This document shows, piece by piece, positions 47,380 to 58,527 of a stretch of DNA of 64,000 bases. The translations under genes and the position numbers were made by a program. Within the stretch, counting starts at the first letter, position 1, and every line of letters begins with the position of its first letter. Source of the DNA: Icerya purchasi (lineage: Eukaryota; Arthropoda; Insecta; Hemiptera; Monophlebidae); contig CM077115.1 of assembly GCA_039619475.1 (NCBI GenBank), positions 140,008,172 to 140,072,171 of the forward strand, written 5' to 3'. Below the pieces are notes generated by a model, which worked only from the letters and a program-made list of their open reading frames with translations, was not told where the DNA came from and did not search any database.

Positions 47380-48110
47380 GGCATTTAAGACAGATCGACC
47401 GCAGTACTCGGCGGTGTTCCAGCGTCGCCCGGAGACGGTAGTAAACGCAGCGCAAACAAGTGCATGCAGGCGACATTAGTTCACCGCGGACGAGACCCGA
47501 TCGAATCGTTCAAAAATAAATCGGAAAAGTCTCGGAGAAAAGCGAACAGTCGTAGCACGACTACTAGATCGTCAGCATCGCGCTGGTAAACGAACGGATA
47601 AGGAGATCGTGACTTCGGCACCCATCGCCGGTAGCCAACTCTTTCACAGAAATCGCCGAACGAACGCGCGACAAACAGCAACAAACGAACGCGTTCACAC
47701 CGAACACTGACGCCGAACGCGCACTTTCAGGCCTCGGCGACCGTTGTCGAAATGTACCCGGCCACTCCGCCGTCCCGCGCCGCTCCGAACGCACAAACGC
47801 GGTATTCCCGGCGATGCCGCACGCGGTTGGCGAATATTTCGATTCATCGACTCCGGCCCACACCGCCCCGGTCCGCCCGACCGCGGCGATGACATAATAA
47901 TAAAATCGTAGCGACCTAGTGGCTAACGGCGGCGGTGGAGCAGCCGCGCGAACCTAGCCAGCGCGCCGATTCCGGCTTTGTTTACACCGCCAAGCTGCTC
48001 GTCGAAGTTCGCCGCTGCCCCCGATCGCCTACAGAGACACAATCGCTCGGACCATCGACAGAAAGTGTGGACACTCTGGAGTCTCCGTAAACAATTGTTT
48101 CGCGCCATGC
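47380..48110 (-). promoter_or_regulatory. GC/CpG-rich block: likely promoter and 5' UTR
   Basis: This is the only long GC-rich, CpG-dense block in an otherwise AT-rich window, and it lies just upstream of the minus-strand first coding exon. Position and composition suggest the promoter and 5' UTR of that gene. I cannot place the transcription start. The several GC-driven open frames in it (for example 47564-47863 minus and 47978-48187 plus) have no recognisable domain. A bidirectional promoter serving a plus-strand gene further right is possible, but no such gene is visible to 64000. Confidence 0.6.
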
Positions 48111-48189
48111 ACTCGCATCAATGTACCAACTCTACGACGACCAGTGTATTAATTATCCCGCGTGGCGCGGAGGAGTTTCCTAGGTAAAC

Positions 48190-49706
48190 ACTAGTGTGAT
48201 GTGAATAATCGCATTATTAGGAGATATAAATCCTCGCATCACGACTTATACGCTGTTTCGTTCGATTCTGTTCGTTGAAATTCAATCGTTCAGTCCACGT
48301 AACTCTACATTGTTTTACATCGAATGCAATGAATTTTAATTTATGAACATTGATTGAACATTTGAAATACATGAAGGGTAATTTAATTCTATATCAATCG
48401 CGAGTGCTGGGAATTAAATTTAACTTTCAATTATAAATTGTCAATTACGAAAAAGAAAAAATAACACGTAAATATTACATTTTAATTTATATACATACAT
48501 CGAAAACATATTAAGTACCTTTCTTTTTTTAAGAAAAATTGTTGAAATCTTTTTTCAATAATATGTAAATAAGAAGCAAGAAATTCAGATGCTATTTCAT
48601 ATTACCGACTGATACATAAACGTATTATTCGGTGTATTTTAAATTGCGCTGATAATTTTAATCCGCTCAGTACAATACATGTAGATATACATATATTTTT
48701 ATGTAATTAAGTAAAAAGTTTGAAATTTGGAATATAAATTACTTTAAGAAAAGTAAGGAATTAAACAAAAAAAAATATCAACCAAATCAAGTGTTAAAAG
48801 TTGAACCGACGTCTCTAGTGAAGATTAAATTATATTCGAGATTACCTACCCCATTTGAATTCGGATATCCATGAAGTGTGTGATTCGAAAATCGCGCATC
48901 AACTCTGACTTATTTAAAACTTTTAGATATTTACATTTCTTTTTTTTTTTTCTTTTCGCGAAACTGTTTAATGAGCAACTCTATAATAGCCGATTAAAAG
49001 ATAATTCATTAAATATGTATTAAAGAATAGTTTAATAAATCAATCGGCGATCGAAAATAAGTAATAAAAGAACACGATTATTTTAAAATATCAACTTTAA
49101 ATGCCCCTTTTTTGTATTTTTCAGTAGTTTCGACTGCAGCAGCAGAATTAACTTTGTTCAAATCCCGAACTAACTAAAAATTTTAATAAATAACTGTTAC
49201 ATTTCACAGTGTCATTAAACGAGAATGCGCGGAGGATTTTAATTATGGATTAGCAAGTACATCGTTCCTGTGAATTCACTCTTAATCACATTTTAAATAA
49301 TCGCACTCCGATGATTCTAGTGTAATCGTATCAGTGCGGTCATTGCACTATATGCTCCTCGCATTATACGAGGAGATTTTAATTCGAATTATTACATCGC
49401 TAGTAAACAGAAGAAATATCTGTGGCGCAGAAAGCTCCACTGTTCGTAAGCACGTGTTGACGATGCGTGTGTTTTGTGCGTATGCAAAAGAGACGCGACA
49501 ACGCTATTTTTAAGATTTACAACCGGTAACCATTATTATCTCTAACATCATTATTTTAGCGTAAGTGCCCTCCCGTGTTTACACAATTGAAAAACTTTTC
49601 GTATATATGAAATTATTATAACATAAGAAACTCAGAACGGAAAATTACATTATTTATAAATAAACATTTAAATAATACACTCCACAATCATGGTCCCTTT
49701 TTTACA
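48190..49706. other. AT-rich stretch, no supported gene
   Basis: Composition drops back to the AT-rich background. No domain, exon or repeat boundary was recognised. Confidence 0.5.
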
Positions 49707-49714
49707 TATTAAAG

Positions 49715-50102
49715 CAGGGGTGGCGGCCAACCCGAATGATCTTGCGGGCCACTTTGGAAATGCATCATAACTCCGCGGGCCGCAAATAAAATTATACATA
49801 TGTCCCCATATTAGGTTTAGACCCTCTATGGGGGGAAAATTGAAACATAATAAGTTATTATTATTGCGTTTACTATTCTTCTTACATGTAAACATAGATA
49901 ATATAATAATGATGCTAGGACGGTCACTGTGGCGTCACTGAGGTCACTTAAGAGTGAAACGTAAATCTTGTTATATTAAATGTTCCAACATGCGCGCGCA
50001 TTATGAGTTCGCAGAACATAATTTTTTATTACTTTGGCCATCTCGCAGGCCGCAAAAATGTTCAAGACAGGCCGCATGCGGCCCACGAATTGGCCACCCC
50101 TG
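49715..50102. mobile_element. hAT-type MITE with 8-bp target duplication
   Basis: The 388-bp element starts CAGGGGTGGCGGCCAACC and ends GGCCACCCCTG, with further subterminal GCGGGCC/GGCCCGC-like sequence. These are the ends typical of hAT elements. TATTAAAG (49707-49714) and TATTAAGA (50103-50110) flank it as an 8-bp duplication differing at the last two bases. The interior has no transposase. Its GC-rich ends stand out from the AT-rich surroundings. Confidence 0.8.
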
Positions 50103-50526
50103 TATTAAGACATTATTTTTAATCCGACTTTCACGAACACTTCATTATTCCACAAACTGTTTATTTCTTTTCGTATAGAAATGATGGCACCTTGTTTGTT
50201 TTAAAATACAATTTGAATTGACGCGCGTAATGAAACAGTTTAAAAAAAAAAACAATAAATAATAAGAATACCAACTCGGCGGTTTAAAAATTAAATAAAA
50301 ACGCACTAATAATAAAAACATACAGATTTTACGGTAAATTTTATAGAATTCAAGCGGATAACATTTGGTACTTGTTATAGGCTGGCCATTCAAATTGCAA
50401 CAGTTAAAAAACACATATTAAATGAATGTAACAATATATTCATTTCCTACGAACCAAGTATTGGAAGCATCTTCTTAAAAATACACAGAGAATTACTATT
50501 TAAATAATTCAGAAATAATACATGTA

Positions 50527-51668
50527 CAGTCGACTCGCGATTATCCGGATTAATTGGGCGGCCAGCCGGTCCGGATAGCAAAAAACCCGGATACGGCGGA
50601 GTTTGAGGTTAAATTCCACAAATTAAATGAAAAAATGAAAATTATGCCATAAAAAAATAAACTAAAATTAACTTACAGTGCACATGAACTAGTTTTTAAA
50701 GAAGACTCTGATTAAGGTGTCTTTCGCTACTTTCTCTTCCTTGTCGATATATGTATCTTGCCACTAAATGATATCAGCCCCGGTGACGCTTTTTTCCTGT
50801 TGAGTTACTCCAGTGCTACTTTGGTCCTTCATCGTGTGCTATAACACTTTGAAGGGGCTCGTTATCAGTATTTTCTTCAACTGGATCCCCGTTGAGTACC
50901 ATGATATCCTTATCTGCCGTTTCTTCGATCTCGTCGCTGCCCATCCATTCTGTAACATCATCCGTATTACTACTACCCGTTTCTCATCCTGGAATATTTT
51001 TTATTAGAGAAATAAGCTCTCCTCGTTGTCTATTGAACTGTTCAAATCACATTGTTTGTCAATTTCATCGAATTTATCGCTGACTTTATGATCTAATAAT
51101 ATTTTCCACAAACGCACTAACGCTATAGAACTAATCTCTTCCCACCCCTCAGATAATCCCAAGTGATAACATCAAGCATATTAACTAATTTTAAAGCAAC
51201 CTGACACAGTCCTCATCATTTTCAACGCGCTTCATATTAGTCTGGTGAGAAGGCGGCGTCGATATAATTTTTTTTTAAAGACTCTAGCATTGCTTGACCC
51301 ATAGGTTGACAAACATCGGTTGTAACGTTTGCTGGAAGAAACATTGCGCCTTTATATGACCATCTTGTAATTCCCCAGTTGCCGAATTGGAGCATTGTCG
51401 AAAATAAGCTCGGTAACTGTTTGTCAGACAAATGTTTCGCAACTGCCGGCACAAACTCTTTCCGTGAAACCAAGTTTCAAAAATTTTGCAGCGAATGTAA
51501 ACAAATATTCAGATACGTGCTGCAAACTTACAGCTGTACATTTTATAAAAGCTTGACTTTTTTTTTCTTGTTTTCGTTGTTTTCGTTTTTTGTTTTTTTT
51601 TTTGGAAAAATCGATCCGGTTAATACGGGGTCCGGATAAACGCGATCTAGATAATCGCGAGTCGACTA
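50527..51668 (-). mobile_element. pogo/Tigger-like DNA transposon, decayed
   Basis: The 1142-bp element has terminal inverted repeats: CAGTCGACTCGCGATTATC at the left and the inverse GATAATCGCGAGTCGACTA at the right. The last base differs from the expected CAGT-type end. TA flanks both sides (50525-50526 and 51669-51670). Shared CCGGAT-containing subterminal sequence lies further inside. The minus strand carries transposase remnants. The short length compared with intact pogo elements, together with frameshifts, shows internal decay. Confidence 0.85.
51237..51473 (-). pseudogene. DDE transposase remnant of the pogo-like element
   Basis: The 78-codon frame includes MFLPANVTTDVCQPMGQAML followed by ESLKKNY. 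This corresponds to the family's F-L-P-P-N-x-T-x-x-x-Q-P-x-D-Q-G-x-x-x-x-x-K-x-x-Y segment, which holds the last catalytic Asp of the DDE triad. Here that position reads PMGQ, so the Asp is lost. Further N-like sequence (WMGSDEIEE, about 50920-50950 minus) lies in other frames. Confidence 0.75.
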
Positions 51669-51670
51669 TA

Positions 51671-52132
51671 TTTAGTTTTTCATTTTTGGTTTTGATTTCT
51701 CAAACAGGGTTTCTTCTTTCTCCTATTTTTTTTTTTTTTTATTTTGGCCCGGCATCCAAACAATTTGGCCACTTTTATTTTCTTCTCTTTTTGGTTCATA
51801 CCTGAATGCTACTGCTTTACATTATTTTTAAAGTAGGTATTTAAGTGTAGACTACCTATAGTAGTGGCAAATTGGGCTGATGTTCAAAAATAGTACGGTT
51901 TTGTAATTGTCGCAGTTTGGGAATTTGGTGTAGCGGGACTGTAACAAGTATTAATAAACATTAAGTGTATACATTAGCACTCTAGAGCAGACTAAAATAG
52001 TATTAAATGGCAAAGATAATAGAAAAATAATGCGAACTAAACATATAGATACAATAGCGTATGGGAACTCCATGCATAATGAATTCCATAAAAAGTTTTG
52101 TTTTAGTCAAACTAATATGCATATTAAGGATA
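51671..52132. other. No supported gene
   Basis: There is a T-run near 51727-51739, and the rest is AT-rich sequence without a recognised signal. Confidence 0.5.
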
Positions 52133-52140
52133 TGTATCTT

Positions 52141-52380
52141 CACGGGCGTCGCCAACGGGGGTCGGAGTGGAGCCTTGAAACTTTTTAATCAACTGGCCAT
52201 GATGAGCATTCATAGGCGCATAATCATGGACAATTTCACGAAAATTATGTTTTAATTAAGATGTCATTCTTGTTTAATAAAATATTAAGACTTTACAACT
52301 TATAAATTTTATTTTTCCTATAACTCATATCCTCTTTCTATCATCTTGCCCCCCTGGCTCATCGGCTGCCTACGCCTCTG
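52141..52380. mobile_element. hAT-type MITE with 8-bp target duplication
   Basis: The left end is CACGGGCGTCGCCAACGGGG and the right end read inward is CAGAGGCGTAGGCAGCC, sharing CA..GGCGT.G.CA. TGTATCTT (52133-52140) and TGTGTCTT (52381-52388) flank it, an 8-bp duplication with one mismatch. It is 240 bp long and non-coding. The superfamily is inferred from duplication length and end style. Confidence 0.65.
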
Positions 52381-52388
52381 TGTGTCTT

Positions 52389-53856
52389 GCATATCATTAT
52401 ATAAGAATATAAGTACATATTATTATTATCAGGTGTAGCATTAGACATTAATGTGTAATAAATTTGTTATTAGCAATTGTGTTTATTTCTTTAATTTAAT
52501 GAATTTGTGAATGCATAAGCCTGAAAGAGTTTGTATGAACTTATAGAGTCATGTGTTTGCCAACGACTTGATTTTTTAATTCAATTTTTCTCTAAACAAC
52601 AGCAACAATATATTGTAGGAATTGTAACAGTTTAATATAGATATTGCTCAATTATAATAAGAAGTTTTGATATATATATATACCACTTTATTTTTATTTT
52701 TTTCAAAATTAAAGTTAAATATTTAGATTCATTTTTAATAACATTTTTTAGGTTTGCAGCACTATTTCGTTTAAATGATCGTTTTTTTTGTTTATAATTC
52801 TATTATTTTATTAACTATTTAAGAAACAAGATGTATGATTTGTATGAATATGTTACATTTGATTCGATGTTTACTACATATATATTTAAATAATTTTGAT
52901 TTTACGCACACTGCTTTCCTATTTATCACAAAAAACTAAACACTTTATGTCATATAATTTTACTATACTAAAAATTATGTTGATATTTTAAACTCTGGAA
53001 TTATCTAGAATTAAAACCGTTAATGCGTTATTTAAATAATTACGCTTGGAATTGGTCTGGTTCCCCTCTGCTCGCTTATAATATTTCCATGTTTCAAAAC
53101 AAACAATTTCGCCGTTCAGACATTAAGTTAAAAATAAGCAAAAGGGACGTTTAATTCGTTACGGTTTATTTGAATTATTCCAGTTCTTTAAATACCGGAT
53201 ATTACTTATCGTCTTCCGGTATTATAATAATACCGTAAACAACTCAGGCAGTTTACACTCTTACATAACAACGTTGGCTAACGCTATACTCTTGTGTCAC
53301 AAATATTTTTCTTTGTCAGTAAATATCGCACACGTTGGCAAATAGCGCGACGACACCATATGCACCATATGCAATAATACTAAAGATGGAATTTTGCCAA
53401 AAGTCGAAGATTACAAAAATCCAGTCAAATACATTTTAATATGTACTTTTTTCTTTTATATTCGGACTATCTGTGTTCCTTTTATGCGTCAGTTCCTTCG
53501 TATTCAGCATTACTTATAAATCAGTAAACCCCAGTAAAATAGTTTTAAAAAAATACCAAAATCATACGGCGTATTTACAGTTTTTTCTGATTTTTAAATT
53601 TTCTTCGGATTCTTGAGGCTGTTTTATTTCTTTCTTCAAACACCGAATGCAGATTGACATGATTGTATAACTCCGCTGTAATCTCTATTATAACACTTCG
53701 TCGCTTCTTTAACTTCAATTTTTGACTGAGTTAAACGGCTTAACATTTCTTTTTTTTAACATAACCTTTCCACAAAAAAATAAGCGTATCGTATACAGCA
53801 CACGTTTCCCTTAAAATTGTGTTAGACATCTCCTCTATATTGATGACTGTTCCTTT
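52389..53856. other. AT-rich stretch, no supported gene
   Basis: Nothing recognised on either strand beyond short T/A runs. Confidence 0.5.
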
Positions 53857-53864
53857 ATCTACAG

Positions 53865-55681
53865 CAGCGTTTCTTAACCTGGAATTCTCTAAATGACGTT
53901 ATGAGCGCCATGGCGAAACGGATGTTAACTTATGAACAACCTTTTTTTGGCATTAAGATTTATTGAAACAAAAGATCACCCTGGTGTCCCGCGTCAAACC
54001 AGCTGCGATAGCCATGGCGAGAACTGTCTGTGGAGATGAAATAGTGAAGATGCTGGAAATGATGCCAATTTCGAAGGATACCGTAAAAAAGCGAATAGAT
54101 TTAATTTTATAATAACAGATCTCAAAACAGCAATAAAATTTTCAATTCAAATCGACGAATTAGTAGATATTGAAGAATTTCCACAGCTGTTACTGTATGT
54201 AAGATACAGAACTCCAAAATTTTTATGAATAATTTCTTGTTGGTGAAAAGCTCTCTGTAATTTTAACTAAGGCTGACATCTTTTTTTTTTTTAGTTGACA
54301 ATTTTTTTGAGAATTATCAATTGCAGTGGCAAAATTGTGTCATAGTCTGTACGGATGGAGCACCAACAATGATAGGGAGTCGTGTAGGGTTTTGTGCCAA
54401 AGTCAAGGAAAGAAATCCGGAGGTTGTTACAATACACTGATGTTTACATCGAGAAAACTTGGCTACACGGGATATGCAGCCAGATCTACACCGGGTATTA
54501 AAGGAGGTAATCCAAATTATAAACTTCATAAAGGGGCGCGCTTTGAACTCCCGGATATTTCGATTGATGGGCGAAGAAATGGGTTCGGATCACCAGCATT
54601 TATTGTACCATTCAGATATCCGTTGGTTATCCTGCTGAACCATTTTAGCCAAAGTTCTTTCTCTTAAAACAGAAATAGAAATATTTTTGACTGATAAAAA
54701 ACACGAATGTGACGGTCGCTTCATTGACAACAAGTGAGTGGCCAAATTGGCATATTTAAGCGATATTTTCCACCGCTTAAATCCGCACCGCAGTAGACAT
54801 ATATGAAAAAATTACTGTTTTTAGAAATAAAACAAAACTTTAGCAAGAACAAATTGCTAATCGTCAATTAGCAGCGTTTGTCGCATTAAACTTATTTTTA
54901 GAAGATCTTAAGGACAACCATATTTTTCTAAAGACCATGCCTATTTTTTTAGAACATTTGAGAAATCTTGATAATGAAATGGCAAGACATAATCCACAAA
55001 ATGTCCAAATCGAGAAATACAGTTGGGTAAGAAATCCATTTGAAGTAGATGTAATGGGGGTTGAAAATAATACGGCTGGATTACAAGAATTGCTTGAATT
55101 GCAGGGTGATGGAGTGTTAAAAGAAACATTTACCAGAATGAGTTTCACGAAATTTTGGGCAGAATTATCCGGGAATCCTGTTCTGAGCAATGAAGCTGAA
55201 AATTCTCTGCTACCATTTCCAACTACTTATTTGTGTGAAGCAGGATTTTCGTGCCTTGCTGTCTTAAAAAACAAGTACAGAAATAGACTGGATCCTCAGC
55301 ATGACATGCGGTGTGCACTTTTAACTCCACGTATAAATCTTCTTTGCTCAAAAATACAACATCAGGATAGTCACTAATTAAAATGAATGATAAAGTTCAG
55401 GTTGTATATTTTTTTATGTTTTATTCTGTTGATGAAAAAATGAAAAACGTTTTTCTACTATGAATGTCGATATTGCCGATGTATGCTTGTTTAACTTAGC
55501 TTTGAATAAAGAAATAATTAATGATGTTGTTTTTTTAATATTTCATAATGACATCAATTTTAGAAAATCACGGGGCTTTTAGTTAATCCTATTATGTTAT
55601 TATCACTGAAAGATAAGTAAAACATTAGGGTCGCGGGATTCAAATATATTTATACTTTGGATCGTCAGCCAAAAACCGCTG
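53865..55681 (+). mobile_element. hAT transposon with both ends, decayed
   Basis: The left end is CAGCGTTTCTTAACCTGG and the right end read inward is CAGCGGTTTTTGGCTGAC. ATCTACAG (53857-53864) and GTCTACAG (55682-55689) form an 8-bp target duplication with one mismatch. Inside, the plus strand encodes a broken hAT transposase of the ZBED5/FAM200-like type. The transposase N-terminal part, including any BED zinc finger, has no room in the 110 bp before the first recognisable residues, so an internal or 5' deletion occurred before or during decay. Confidence 0.85.
53975..55377 (+). pseudogene. hAT transposase pseudogene (ZBED5/FAM200-like)
   Basis: Readable segments in order across frames are VKPAAIAMARTVCGDEIVKM, MPISKDTVKKRI, DIFFFF, then a long intact C-terminal frame (54937-55377, 146 codons). 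That frame has LQELLELQGDGVLKETFTRM, FWAELSGNPVLSNEAENSLL and PTTYLCEAGFSCLAVLKNKY with RNRLD. The last is the hAT C-terminal dimerisation region. The enzyme would excise and insert the element by DNA cleavage. Many frameshifts and stops between 54080 and 54900 break the catalytic part. The better-kept C-terminus is probably chance. Confidence 0.85.
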
Positions 55682-55689
55682 GTCTACAG

Positions 55690-56264
55690 CAATGCCTCTC
55701 AAAATCCCTTCTCTCCAGAATTATATGTAATCCAAAACTCTTGTCTTCGTCTCTATTTGGTGCTCCTAAAACTTTTCCGATTTCAGAAAATTCTTGCTGA
55801 ATCAAATACGTCTGTCCTGTTCATCCGTAAATCCCATTTAGGATATTGTTTCCTTCTAAAACGCTTACCGCAGATGTCTTCCAAACGTGTTTCTTTGTAT
55901 ATCCGTATTATAAAGAACTGGCGTTTTTCTCCAAAGAAAATTTGTATCCTTGCTCACATCTCCTTTACGGGAGAGCGTCCACTTAAGCAATACGATTTCG
56001 ATACGATAGCGATAAAATGTAGTTTAGAAATTAACCCATGCTATATTATACAAGTCAACGCCAACTTAGGCGAGATGCGACAAACAACCGATATAGCAAC
56101 AATCGTACCGCTGTCGTTAGAGTGCTACATGTTCGACTTTTTGCTGCTTCAGCTAGCGATTGTTTGTTTACATTGTGTGCATTTTTATCCGTAATACGAA
56201 CGAACAAGAAATTTAATATAATATTTATCCAGTTATCAGAGAAACATTCTTGCATTTATGACTC
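55690..56264. other. Unassigned; overlapping open frames
   Basis: The plus-strand frames 55757-56194 and 56038-56466 overlap, and neither has a domain I know. A short stretch near 55976-56003 (minus TATTGCTTAAGTGGACG) resembles 57115-57131 in inverted orientation, hinting that this region holds decayed repeat sequence. Confidence 0.35.
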
Positions 56265-56272
56265 TACCCAAG

Positions 56273-56549
56273 CAGAGGCCGTATCTGAGGGGGGTTTTCC
56301 AGGTTCAAAACCTCCCCGAAATGTCTGCAAAATCATAACTGTTCGAATTAAATGGACCGAAATTCAGAATAAATTTATTTCTTTTCAATTTCGGACCAAA
56401 GAAAAGAAAATTGAAATTTTTATGAATTCTATGGAAACGACTGTTTTTTATTTGTTTTTATTGTAGTGTTCAAATATTGCATATACAATAATTGACTACA
56501 TTACTGTGTACCATTTATGAATAAATATATTTCATGATAACACAAACAC

Positions 56550-56589
<40 letters not shown>

Positions 56590-56677
56590 TATGTGTGTGT
56601 GTGTGTACAATTATAAAAATATTTTCGTAGCCCCCCCCCCCCCCCCAAAAAAAATTTTTGTAATAGATACGGCCCTG
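56273..56677. mobile_element. hAT-type MITE with 8-bp target duplication and C-run
   Basis: The left end is CAGAGGCCGTATCT and the right end read inward is CAGGGCCGTATCT. TACCCAAG (56265-56272) and TACACAAG (56678-56685) form an 8-bp duplication with one mismatch. The right subterminal region has a run of about 16 C (56631-56646) and an interior TA/TG microsatellite (56554-56606). The CAGGGCCGT end resembles the MITE at 741-1150. The open frames on both strands here are artefacts of the simple repeats. Confidence 0.75.
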
Positions 56678-56685
56678 TACACAAG

Positions 56686-57099
56686 CGCTGAATACGGTAA
56701 TAGAAGTATACAAGACAAAGCGTGGCAACAAATTTCGGCATAAATGTCTGAATCCGTTAAGTACATTACATGTATAACTCTATTCAATAATATATGATGT
56801 TTGCTCATCATCATCATCATCATTTCCATTAAAAATAAATATCACTGTTTAAATCTTCATATCGTGATCTGTTTTATAATATTTATGACATATATAACTC
56901 TGGTAGTACTACAACATTTCAGAAAAGTCTCTTTTTAACAAAAGTACTTTCGAATCTGTACGTCTGTCACACTTGAAAAACAAAAAATTCATATAATCGG
57001 ATTATATATAATTCGTGTTTATTATTTTAAATGACACAAGAGGAAGAAAAATATGACATTTCTAATACTATTATACTATATCTTAAGTTAAGTTGCTTC
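56686..57099. other. No supported gene
   Basis: AT-rich, with a short CAT repeat near 56808-56823. Confidence 0.5.
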
Positions 57100-57670
57100 T
57101 CGAATGGATAAATGGTATTGCTTAAGTGGACGTTTAGTCGTATCAAAATCGTGTTACCATCGCTTTCGATTTAAAATTGCTATCACATCGTAATTCTGTT
57201 GCTCAGTTGGGCGCTCTCCCTAAGATATTTAGTTCTTACTTTTCTTATGTAATCTTCTCGTTTAACATTTACTACCTCTTTTTCGACTTCGCTAATCTCA
57301 TGCACTCTACAAAGTTCTCTACCTGTCTTTACCGTTAAAGATCTCAAACTGTCGCTGTGCAAGAATGCCGTAACACTATTAATTCCTTACTTCCTCTGCA
57401 TATGAATATATTTATTGATGACTCAAAGGGTTCTGGTGCAGTTGGAGTCGCTTTTGTTCTCGCCGAAATTAATCTTCTTTTTGTTCTATATTTACAGCTA
57501 AACTCGTGGCTATTCTACGTTCTGTTGTTTCCTCCTATCAACTATTTGATTATCTTTGATTTCATGAGTACCCTTCAGATCATATATTCTGTTTTTTACG
57601 ATGTTTTTCGGCACTACCGTCATTATCTCGTTTGGTTGTGCTCTTGTCCAGTAATTAATTGTGTTCCCGA
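57100..57670 (+). mobile_element. LINE fragment: linker and RNase H start
   Basis: The plus-strand frame from 57357 contains MNIFIDDSKGSGAVGVAFVL, the opening strand of a LINE RNase H domain (T/I-D-x-SK-G-x-G-x-V-G-x-A). The preceding 250 bp read as a decayed linker between RT and RNase H. The rest of RNase H is scrambled after 57480. The element is cut short and faces the minus-strand LINE that starts at 57798. Confidence 0.7.
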
Positions 57671-57797
57671 TATTTTTTAACAGAAAAAAGAACATTTAAC
57701 CAGTCCGAACAGATAAGGTGATAAAGGAGATATTTCGATGTTATGTTGTATACAGCAAGTTTTATTGCATAGAGTACAGCAGATGTTACGCTGCAGC

Positions 57798-58500
57798 TTT
57801 TTTTTTTTTTTTTTTTTTTTTTGGGAACGCCAACCAAGGGCAATAACCCATCATCAAAGAATTACGAAAACAAGATTAAATTCTGATGTATAAAGAAATA
57901 GAGGAAATGAACTCCGCTAAGATTGGAACAACATCTGGTGAAGGAAAGTATGTAATGTAGGAAGCACAAAAAGGAGTAGGTAGCTTTAGGTGGAGAAGCT
58001 TAGTGTATAGGAAGGAACACTCCTGTACAAGAAGAGAGCATTCAAAAAGGATATGATTTGCATCACAAACACAGTCATGATCCGAGGGATGCAAATTACA
58101 GTATGGAGAAGAAACAATAGAAAAACGAAAGAAAGACGAAGGAAAACAATTATGGTTCAGACGAAGACATGTTAGGGGGGAAATAACGGAACGACTGAAA
58201 CCAGGGAAATCAGCAAACCAGGAACGTGATGAAGGAAGAGGTTGCAAGAATTTGTAAAAGGATTGAGGATTGGAAAAGGAGGTAATGTCGGTATCCGATA
58301 TCATGATTTGAGGTGCGCTTATTTGGATGGAAAGAGGATATTATTGGCAGGAAATTTATTGACAAATTTGCCGTTATAGGAAGCAGAGCGAGCAAACGAG
58401 TCAACTTGGTTGTTGCCTGCGATGCCGCTATCCCCGTCTGAAGATTTTGATCCATCTGTAAACAGCTTACGGGGGGTGAGCGTGATATTACGAAATAAGA
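57798..58500 (-). mobile_element. LINE 3' fragment with internal RNase H deletion
   Basis: On the minus strand, KLFTDGSKSSDG (RNase H start, about 58445-58480) runs directly into DSGIAGNNQVDSFARSA, the end of the same domain, so about 100 residues are missing between them. The C-terminus follows (57876-58304 frame) with CDANHILFEC and LKLPTPFCASYI. The 3' tail is GGGTTATTGCCCTTGGTTGG CGTTCCC plus about 25 A (T-run at 57798-57822). It is the same family as 8850-9673. Confidence 0.85.
57876..58304 (-). pseudogene. LINE C-terminal region, open frame
   Basis: The 142-codon frame includes SFSNPQSFYKFLQPLPSSRS, then SPYCNLHPSDHDCVCDANHI with LFEC, a Cys/His-rich segment. It matches in order the plus-strand copy at 9057-9589 (YCPLHHPDD..CDADHVFFQC counterpart). 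The frame is open to a stop at 57876, so this C-terminal part is undamaged, although the RNase H upstream is deleted. Confidence 0.8.
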
Positions 58501-58527
58501 CCGTGCTACGCCGTTAGTAGAATGGTC

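Noticed and set aside
47564..48187. Several open frames on both strands in the CpG-rich block
   Set aside because: High GC makes stops rare; there is no domain, and positions fit promoter/5' UTR better.
55757..56194. 145-codon plus-strand frame
   Set aside because: It overlaps another frame, has no recognisable domain, and lies in repeat-like sequence next to a hAT element.
56501..56829. Gly/Tyr/Ile-rich frames on both strands
   Set aside because: Artefacts of TA/TG microsatellite and a C-run inside a MITE.
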